From UBA10649 sp964597445 (GTDB lineage Bacteria > Actinomycetota > Actinomycetes > S36-B12): 21,184 nucleotides of DNA. Location of the stretch: assembly GCA_964597445.1 (NCBI GenBank), contig CAZQXO010000035.1, positions 1-21,184 of the forward strand, in the 5' to 3' direction. The notes beneath the pieces are model-generated. The model was not told the origin of the DNA. It did not search any database and was given only the letters and a program-made list of their open reading frames with translations. Position numbers and translations under genes: made by a program. Below are positions 16,312 to 21,184 of this stretch, in pieces. Each line of letters opens with the position of its first letter. Position 1 is the stretch's first letter.

Positions 16312-17111
16312 GCCCTCGCGTGATCACTGTCGCCAACCAGAAGGGTGGCGTCGGCAAGACGACGAGCACCGTCAACATCGCTGCCGCGATCGCCCGGGCG
16401 GGTCGGGATGTGCTGGTGATCGACCTCGACCCGCAAGGGAATGCCTCGACGGCCCTGGGCGCGGAGCACCGCGAGGGCACACCCAGCATCTACGAGGTGC
16501 TGTCGGGGGAGCAGCGCCTCCTCGACATCCTGCAGCCCTGCCCCGACATCCCCCGGCTCTGGACGGCACCGGCCACCATCGACCTCGCCGGGGCCGAGAT
16601 CGAGCTGGTGGCCCAAGTGGCCCGGGAGTACCGCCTGAGCCGGGCGATCGAGGCCGCTCTCGCGGAACGGCCGTTCGACTATGTCTTCCTGGACTGCCCT
16701 CCGAGCCTGGGGCTGCTGACCCTGAATGGGCTGGTCGCGGCTCAGGAGGTCCTCCTGCCGATCCAGTGCGAGTACTACGCACTCGAAGGGCTGTCCCAGC
16801 TGCTGCGGACGATCGACATGGTGCGCACCCACCTCAACCCGCCCCTGAAGGTGGGAGCCATCCTCCTGACGATGTACGACGGGCGCACCCGGCTCGCCTC
16901 CCAGGTCGCGACCGAGGTGCGCACGCACTTCGGGGAGCAGGTCCTCGACACGATCATTCCCCGCTCCGTCCGGGTGTCCGAGGCACCGTCCTACAGCCAG
17001 ACGGTCATCACCTACGAGCCCACATCTCCCGGGGCTCTCGCCTATGTCGAGGCCGCGGCCGAGATCATGGCGATGGAGTCCACCTATGCACAGAGTTTTC
17101 CACAGACATAA
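16308..17111 (+). CDS. parA: Chromosome-partitioning ATPase ParA (Soj)
   Basis: This 267-residue Walker-type ATPase binds DNA non-specifically and, released by ParB, moves the origin region. The deviant Walker A is QKGGVGKTT (11-19) with signature Lys12. DLDPQGNAST (about 43-52) is Walker A'. FLDCPPSLGLLTLN is Walker B. LTMYDGRTRLASQV and IPRSVRVSEAPS are further ParA motifs. The usual N-terminal extension is absent from this frame and found in the ORF just upstream (16150-16311). The last codons and the TAA stop at 17109-17111 run into an unusually A/T-rich tract. parB follows after 55 nt. Confidence 0.97.
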   Translation: MSPRVITVANQKGGVGKTTSTVNIAAAIARAGRDVLVIDLDPQGNASTALGAEHREGTPSIYEVLSGEQRLLDILQPCPDIPRLWTAPATIDLAGAEIELVAQVAREYRLSRAIEAALAERPFDYVFLDCPPSLGLLTLNGLVAAQEVLLPIQCEYYALEGLSQLLRTIDMVRTHLNPPLKVGAILLTMYDGRTRLASQVATEVRTHFGEQVLDTIIPRSVRVSEAPSYSQTVITYEPTSPGALAYVEAAAEIMAMESTYAQSFPQT

Positions 17112-17148
17112 ATATATAAATAGGACATAACACGCGAGTTTGTCCACC
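17096..17148. other. A/T-rich island flanked by DnaA-box-like 9-mers
   Basis: ATAAATATATAAATA (17108-17122) is a 15-bp run without G or C, continuing as GGACATAACAC. On one side is TTTTCCACA (17096-17104), on the other TTGTCCACC (17140-17148), each one mismatch from a DnaA box. An imperfect inverted repeat GGACATAAC/GTTTGTCC closes the right half. Elsewhere this chromosome is strongly GC-rich. It may be the parB promoter, but the combination resembles an unwinding element. The function is not established. Confidence 0.5.
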
Positions 17149-17166
17149 GTCACGAAAGGGATGAGC

Positions 17167-18105
17167 ATGGCCGCCACCGCCAAGCGGGGCCTCGGCAAGG
17201 GCCTCGGCGCGCTGATCCCGTCCGGAGCACCGGAGGAGGTTCCCGCCGAGTCGAGCGGGGATGCACCGACGCTCATGGCGCCCGTCGCGGGCGCCACGTA
17301 CGCCGAGCTCCCCGTGGAGGCCATCACCCCCAACCCCCGGCAGCCGCGCACGGTCTTCGACGAGGAGGCCATGGCCGAGCTGGTGTTCTCCATCAAGGAG
17401 ATCGGGCTCCTGCAGCCCATCGTCGTGCGCCCCCTCGGGTCCGGAGGCTATGAGCTCATCGCCGGGGAGCGCCGGCTGCGCGCGAGTCGCGAGGCCGGCC
17501 TGGTGGTCATCCCCGCGATCATCCGCGCCACCGACGACGAGGACCTCCTGCGCGACGCGTTGCTGGAGAACCTGCACCGGGCGAACCTCAACGCCCTCGA
17601 GGAGGCTGCCGCCTACCAGCAGCTGCTCTCGGACTTCGGCTGCACGCAGGACGAGCTCGCGCGACGGGTCGGGCGCTCGCGACCCCAGGTGTCGAACACC
17701 CTGCGTCTGCTGAAGCTCCCCCCGGATGTCCAGCGTCGCGTGGCTGCTGGGGTCCTCAGCGCGGGTCATGCCCGTGCCCTGCTCTCCCTCGACGACACCG
17801 CCGCCATGGAGGTGCTCGCGTCACGCATCGTTGCGGAGGGACTCAGCGTGCGTGCGGTGGAGGAGATCATCCTCGTCGGTGACGCGGACGGACGTCAGCG
17901 GTCCCGCACCCGTCGTTCCCGTGGATCGGGATCCCGGGACTCGGCGATCGGGGATGCCGTGTCCGAGCTCAGCGAGCGTGCCGGTGAAGCCCTCGAGACG
18001 CGCGTGACGACCAAGGGCTTCACGACCCGCCGGTCCCGCGGCACCCTCGTCATCGAGTGCGCGGATGTCGACGACCTCCGTCGCATCGTCGACCTGATCG
18101 ACTGA
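17167..18105 (+). CDS. parB: Chromosome-partitioning protein ParB
   Basis: This 312-residue CTP-dependent clamp binds parS. The ParA-contacting N-terminus is KRGLGKGLGALIP. The CTP pocket motifs are PNPRQPR (55-61), GERRLRA (100-106) and ENLHRANLN (134-142). A helix-turn-helix at about 160-185 reads TQDELARRVGRSRPQVSNTLRLLKLP. A C-terminal dimerisation domain ends GTLVIECADVDDLRRIVDLI. The ATG at 17167 was chosen since GAAAGGG ends 6 nt before it; the TTG at 17140 lies in a DnaA-box-like site and the ATG at 17161 touches the Shine-Dalgarno. It converges on ddl with a 12-nt gap. Confidence 0.97.
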   Translation: MAATAKRGLGKGLGALIPSGAPEEVPAESSGDAPTLMAPVAGATYAELPVEAITPNPRQPRTVFDEEAMAELVFSIKEIGLLQPIVVRPLGSGGYELIAGERRLRASREAGLVVIPAIIRATDDEDLLRDALLENLHRANLNALEEAAAYQQLLSDFGCTQDELARRVGRSRPQVSNTLRLLKLPPDVQRRVAAGVLSAGHARALLSLDDTAAMEVLASRIVAEGLSVRAVEEIILVGDADGRQRSRTRRSRGSGSRDSAIGDAVSELSERAGEALETRVTTKGFTTRRSRGTLVIECADVDDLRRIVDLID

Positions 18106-18117
18106 CGCGACCGCTCG

Positions 18118-19068
18118 TCAGGACTGCTCTCGCTCGAGTGCGGCCTCGGCGAGATCGGCCATGACGTCGCCGAGGGTCAGGTCAGCGGCCGAAAGTGCTT
18201 GCGGCACAAGGGAAGTCTCGGTCATGCCGGGTGCGGCGTTCACCTCGAGGAACCACGCGTCACCCGCGGCATCGATGATGAGATCCGTTCGCGACCAGTC
18301 GCGCAGGCCGAGCAGCACGTGCACGTTCAGCGCCATTGCCTGCGCCTGCATCTCCTGCTCGTCGGTCAGGCGCGCGGGGCAGAAGAACTCCGTCGTCCCC
18401 GCGGTGTACCGCGCCGCGTAGTCGTACAGCTCGCCCGGAGGAACGATCTCGACACCGGGCAGCGCGAGGATGTCACCGTCACGCTCGAAGACACCGACGG
18501 CCACCTCGGTGCCGGCGATGTACTGCTCCATGAGCACGACATCGCCGTACGCGAAGGCACCGACCATCGCGGCCGGAAGATCCACGGCGTCGTGCACGAC
18601 GGACGCCCCGAGGGCGGATCCACCGCGTGCGGGCTTCACCACCATCGGCAGGCCGATGCGCGAGACGACAGCACTGAGCACACCGGACGCCCCGAGCTCC
18701 CGGAACGTGGACTGCGGCATCGCCACGCACGCCGGTGTGCGGAGCCCGGCATCGTGCACGAGCTGCTTCGCGACGGGCTTGTCGAAGGCCAGTCGGCTCG
18801 TCGCGGCCGTCGATCCCACGAAGGGGATGTCGAGGCACTCCAGCACGTCACGCAGCGCGCCGTCCTCGCCGGCGGCACCGTGCAGCAGCGGGATGATGAC
18901 GTCGGGCCGATGATCCGCCAGCCGCTCGAGCAGGGACGCGTCGACGTCGCCGAGCTGCACCTCCCAGTCCGGTCGCTCCGCCCGAAGGGCCTCGGCCACC
19001 CGGCGTCCGGACCGCAGCGACACATCGCGCTCGGCTGAGAGCCCACCCGCGAGGACGAGGACATGCAT
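18118..19068 (-). CDS. ddl: D-alanine--D-alanine ligase family protein
   Basis: This 316-residue ATP-grasp enzyme probably joins two D-Ala for peptidoglycan. The N-terminal domain starts VLVLAGGLSAERDVSLRSG (the GGxSxERxVS motif) and has LHGAAGEDGALRDVLE. The ATP-grasp part carries LPMVVKPARGGSALG, MEQYIAGTEVAVGVF, and the metal-binding C-terminus FLEVNAAPGMTETSLVPQA. It is slightly short for the family, and the region after the grasp loop reads GLRDWSRTDLI where typical Ddl has GxxxxxRxD. AGGAG lies 6 nt before the ATG and overlaps the stop of the upstream aminotransferase, so the pair is coupled. A second ATP-grasp specificity (another dipeptide) cannot be excluded. Confidence 0.88.
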   Translation of the reverse strand: MHVLVLAGGLSAERDVSLRSGRRVAEALRAERPDWEVQLGDVDASLLERLADHRPDVIIPLLHGAAGEDGALRDVLECLDIPFVGSTAATSRLAFDKPVAKQLVHDAGLRTPACVAMPQSTFRELGASGVLSAVVSRIGLPMVVKPARGGSALGASVVHDAVDLPAAMVGAFAYGDVVLMEQYIAGTEVAVGVFERDGDILALPGVEIVPPGELYDYAARYTAGTTEFFCPARLTDEQEMQAQAMALNVHVLLGLRDWSRTDLIIDAAGDAWFLEVNAAPGMTETSLVPQALSAADLTLGDVMADLAEAALEREQS

Positions 19069-19077
19069 GCAGGACTC

Positions 19078-20376
19078 CTAGGCCAGATCGGGGGACGGCA
19101 CGGTCGATCCGGTGACCGGGTTCAGGGCCTGCGTCGTGCCGAAGGTCTGGGCCAGTTCGAGCTCGGACTCGATGACGGCGGAGAGACGGCGCACGCCCTC
19201 ACGGATGCGCTCCGGCTCCGGGTAGCAGTACGACAGGCGGAGGTTCTGCCGCCCCTGGCCGTCGACGTAGAAGCCCGTCCCAGGGACGTAGGCGACCAGG
19301 TTGGCCACGGCACGCGGAAGCATCGCGGTGGCGTCCAGTCCCTCGGGCAGGGTCAGCCAGGAGTAGAAGCCACCCGCGGGGATCGTCCAGGTCGTGCCCT
19401 CCGGCATCAGCGCCTGCAGCGAGTCGAGCAGGGCGTCCCGGCGCTCGCGGTAGACCTCGCGGTACGTCTTGATCTGCTCCCGCCACGGCTGCGTCGCCAG
19501 GTACTCCGAGATCGTCAGCTGCGAGTAGTTGGACGGGCACAGGACGGCTGCCTCGGCCGCCAGCACCAGCTTCTCCCGCACGCCGTGCGGGGCGACGGCC
19601 CAGCCGACGCGCAACCCCGACGCGATCGTCTTCGAGAAGGAGCCCAGGTAGATGACGCCCTCGGCATCGTCGGCGCGGATGGCCCGGGGCGGCTCGCCCT
19701 CGAAGCCGAGGAGGCCGTAGGGATCGTCCTCGAGGATAAGGACACCGGCCTCGCGCGCGATGCGCAGGATCTCCGCGCGACGCTCCGCCCCCTGCGTGAC
19801 GCCAGCCGGGTTGTGGAAGCTCGGGATCGTATAGATCAGCTTGACTCGCTTGCCCTCCGCCCGGCAGCGGTCGAGCGCCTCGCTGAGGGCCTGCGGAACG
19901 AGCCCCTCGTCATCCATCGCGACGTGCACGATGTCGCACTCGAACGCACGGAAGACCCCGAGCGCACCGACGTAGGACGGGGCCTCGACCAGCACGACAT
20001 CACCGGGATCGCAGAACACCCGCGTGACGAGGTCGAGCGCCATCTGGGATCCGGTGGTGACCACGATGTCGTCGGGATGGGCCGTGATGCCCACCTCGGC
20101 GATGACGTCCAGGATCTGCTCACGCAGGGTCTCGTCACCCTGACCCGAGCCGTACTGCAGAGCGACCGGCCCGCGCTCGACCAGCAGGCGCTGGGCTGTC
20201 TCGGTGAGCATGTCGATCGGTAGCGCCTGCACGAAGGGCATGCCGCCTGCGAGGGAGACGACCTCGGGTCGGGAGGCCACGGCGAACAGCGCGCGGATCT
20301 CGGAGGCGCGCATCGCGTTGGCGCGGGCGGCATAGGCATCCACCCAAGGGTCGAGTCGGGAACCTGCCGTCGTCAT
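19078..20376 (-). CDS. PLP-dependent aminotransferase, class I/II (LysN/AspC-like)
   Basis: This 432-residue fold-type I aminotransferase has its PLP lysine at K249 in LGSFSKTIASGLRVGW. Other landmarks are SLAGGMPF (substrate/N-terminal loop), QYGSGQGDETLREQI, TTGSQMALDL, IPSFHNPAG (183-192, Asn and Pro near PLP), LEDDPYG (216-221, the Asp that pairs with the pyridine N) and NLRLSY (carboxylate Arg). The pattern resembles the 2-aminoadipate/kynurenine aminotransferase and MocR C-domain branch; the substrate is not readable. The ATG at 20376 was chosen because GAGGAGGTG precedes it by 6 nt. It lies 9 bp upstream of ddl on the same strand, suggesting a shared transcript. Confidence 0.9.
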   Translation of the reverse strand: MTTAGSRLDPWVDAYAARANAMRASEIRALFAVASRPEVVSLAGGMPFVQALPIDMLTETAQRLLVERGPVALQYGSGQGDETLREQILDVIAEVGITAHPDDIVVTTGSQMALDLVTRVFCDPGDVVLVEAPSYVGALGVFRAFECDIVHVAMDDEGLVPQALSEALDRCRAEGKRVKLIYTIPSFHNPAGVTQGAERRAEILRIAREAGVLILEDDPYGLLGFEGEPPRAIRADDAEGVIYLGSFSKTIASGLRVGWAVAPHGVREKLVLAAEAAVLCPSNYSQLTISEYLATQPWREQIKTYREVYRERRDALLDSLQALMPEGTTWTIPAGGFYSWLTLPEGLDATAMLPRAVANLVAYVPGTGFYVDGQGRQNLRLSYCYPEPERIREGVRRLSAVIESELELAQTFGTTQALNPVTGSTVPSPDLA

Positions 20377-20440
20377 ACCGCTCACCTCCTCGCGCGTGCC
20401 CGGCCCGATCTGGGCCTGTCGCCATGCCGTGTGACGCACT

Positions 20441-20446
20441 TAGAGT
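20441..20446 (+). promoter_or_regulatory. Possible -10 of the small membrane-protein gene
   Basis: TAGAGT lies 25 bp before the ATG at 20471. The expected -35 position reads GTCGCC, which is poor. It is offered only because the gap to the divergent aminotransferase must hold promoters for both genes. Confidence 0.2.
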
Positions 20447-20470
20447 AGGGCCCTCGGAGGGGAGGCCCGC

Positions 20471-20563
20471 ATGCGGCGTGTGGCAGTGCTGGTCGGCTTG
20501 GTGGCGTTCGGCGTCATCCTCGGCTTCCTCGTGCGGCTGGTCTGGCCGCACCGCGCCCGCTGA
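20471..20563 (+). CDS. Small single-span membrane protein, 30 residues
   Basis: The ORF reads MRRVAVLVGLVAFGVILGFL, then VRLVWPHRAR and TGA. It has one hydrophobic segment (about 4-25) with basic residues at both ends. A strong GGAGGGGAGG lies just upstream of the ATG. No family is recognised. It is divergent from the aminotransferase and converges on the Ig-like protein with 12 nt between stops. Small membrane proteins like this often escape annotation; the evidence is the ribosome site, hydrophobicity and lack of another explanation. Confidence 0.55.
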   Translation: MRRVAVLVGLVAFGVILGFLVRLVWPHRAR

Positions 20564-20575
20564 GGCCCCCCGACG

Positions 20576-21184
20576 CTACGGACGCACGGTGTAGCTGCGG
20601 GTGCTCACGTACCTCAGGTAGTCACCCTTGGCGGGGGCGGTCAGGGTGACGACGACGCGATAGGGCGTGGATCCCGTGACGGTCACCATCACCTTCGACC
20701 CGTCCCGGGTCACGACGCAGCCCGAGACACCTCCGGCGGGAGCCATGCGGGTCAGGGCGACACACTCGGCGGTGACCCGCGCGTCCTGGTCCGCGTTCGT
20801 GCGGACCGTGTGGTCGATCAGCGTCACGGTCCGGTTCGGCGGGATGCTGGACGGCAGGCCGAGCGGAGCCACGGGCTTCTGATCCCGACCCGTCGTGACG
20901 GCCGTGCGCACCACCGTGATGTCGCCAGCAGGATCCTTGATGTAGGTCGTGATGAGGTCGCGACCGATGAAGCCGGGATCCGGCGTGTAGATGACGGTGT
21001 TGTCCTTGATCTCGACCGTGCCATGCCGCGGCTGGTCGACCTCCGTGATGGTCGAGTCCGGGTCCGATCCCGAGGACGTGATCACGTCGATCACGGTCGG
21101 AGTGTCGGGCTTCACGGGCACCGGCGTGCGCGTGGGCTCCGGCTCGGGGTCCTTGGTCGATGCGGTTGACGTGGGTGATGCGGT
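20576..21184 (-). CDS. Ig-like-domain secreted protein, C-terminal part (runs off the right edge)
   Basis: The frame is open to the window edge and ends with TAG at 20576-20578, giving 202 residues here. From the edge it starts with a Thr/Pro/Glu-rich linker (TASPTSTASTKDPEPEP...). An Ig-like module of the type TVxxxxxxxxYTPDPGFxGxDxxTYxxxD follows (RHGTVEIKDNTVIYTPDPGFIGRD), as in Big_9/cadherin-like repeats of surface proteins. A second beta-rich region ends VVVTLTAPAKGDYLRYVSTRSYTVRP, with two cysteines (AECVAL, SGCVV). No anchor is seen at the C-terminus. The GTG at 21121 is not the real start, since the frame continues upstream. Cell-surface location is inferred. Confidence 0.8.
   Translation of the reverse strand, partial: TASPTSTASTKDPEPEPTRTPVPVKPDTPTVIDVITSSGSDPDSTITEVDQPRHGTVEIKDNTVIYTPDPGFIGRDLITTYIKDPAGDITVVRTAVTTGRDQKPVAPLGLPSSIPPNRTVTLIDHTVRTNADQDARVTAECVALTRMAPAGGVSGCVVTRDGSKVMVTVTGSTPYRVVVTLTAPAKGDYLRYVSTRSYTVRP

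Noticed and set aside
15465..17420. 651-codon minus-strand ORF across rsmG, parA and the start of parB
   Set aside because: It crosses three clear genes on the other strand, and its low-complexity Arg/Gly/Gln-rich product fits no family.

Overview
The window is the replication-origin region of a high-GC actinomycete-type chromosome. Three things point there: the gene order rpmH-dnaA-dnaN-recF-DUF721-gyrB-gyrA-DUF3566-tRNA-Ile-tRNA-Ala, the reading frames closed by strong third-position G/C bias, and actinobacterial marker families (DUF3566, DLW-39, TTGACC/TAAGGT-type promoters, DnaA boxes of the TTRTCCACA type). The sequence alone does not support a genus.

Layout. (1) Positions 1-1135 are an accessory strip on the minus strand: the first 17 codons of a cyclophilin-type peptidyl-prolyl isomerase running off the left edge, a FitAB/VapBC-type toxin-antitoxin pair whose toxin lacks its first catalytic Asp, and a start-less OmpA-like domain fragment abutting the 3' end of tRNA-Ala. 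(2) Positions 1136-2732 hold tRNA-Ala(TGC), the 41-residue DLW-39 protein, an opposite-strand gene for a secreted glycine-rich protein, and tRNA-Ile(GAT). (3) Positions 2864-10919 on the minus strand are DUF3566, gyrA, gyrB, dciA-like DUF721, recF and dnaN. (4) Positions 10920-11392 are oriC with several DnaA boxes, followed by dnaA on the minus strand. (5) From 12983 the plus strand runs rpmH, rnpA, yidD, yidC, jag, rsmG, a short coupled ORF, parA and parB, with two parS sites. (6) From 18118 to 20376 on the minus strand are ddl and an upstream PLP aminotransferase, then a tiny membrane-protein ORF on the plus strand. (7) The right edge carries the C-terminal part of a secreted protein with a bacterial Ig-like domain.

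How it works together. DnaA, the sliding clamp, RecF, the DciA-like protein and gyrase serve initiation and replication. The rpmH-rsmG cluster joins a ribosomal protein, RNase P, membrane-protein insertion and 16S rRNA methylation. ParA, ParB and parS segregate the origin. Transcription diverges from the dnaA/rpmH gap, so dnaA and the genes up to gyrA run one way and rpmH-parB the other.

Most of the window is conserved core. The points most worth checking are: a ParA whose usual N-terminal extension sits in a separate ORF joined by an ATGA overlap, one C away from fusion; a pure-A/T island flanked by DnaA-box-like 9-mers between parA and parB; the catalytically altered toxin with a perfect palindromic operator candidate; and the truncated gene at the tRNA-Ala end.
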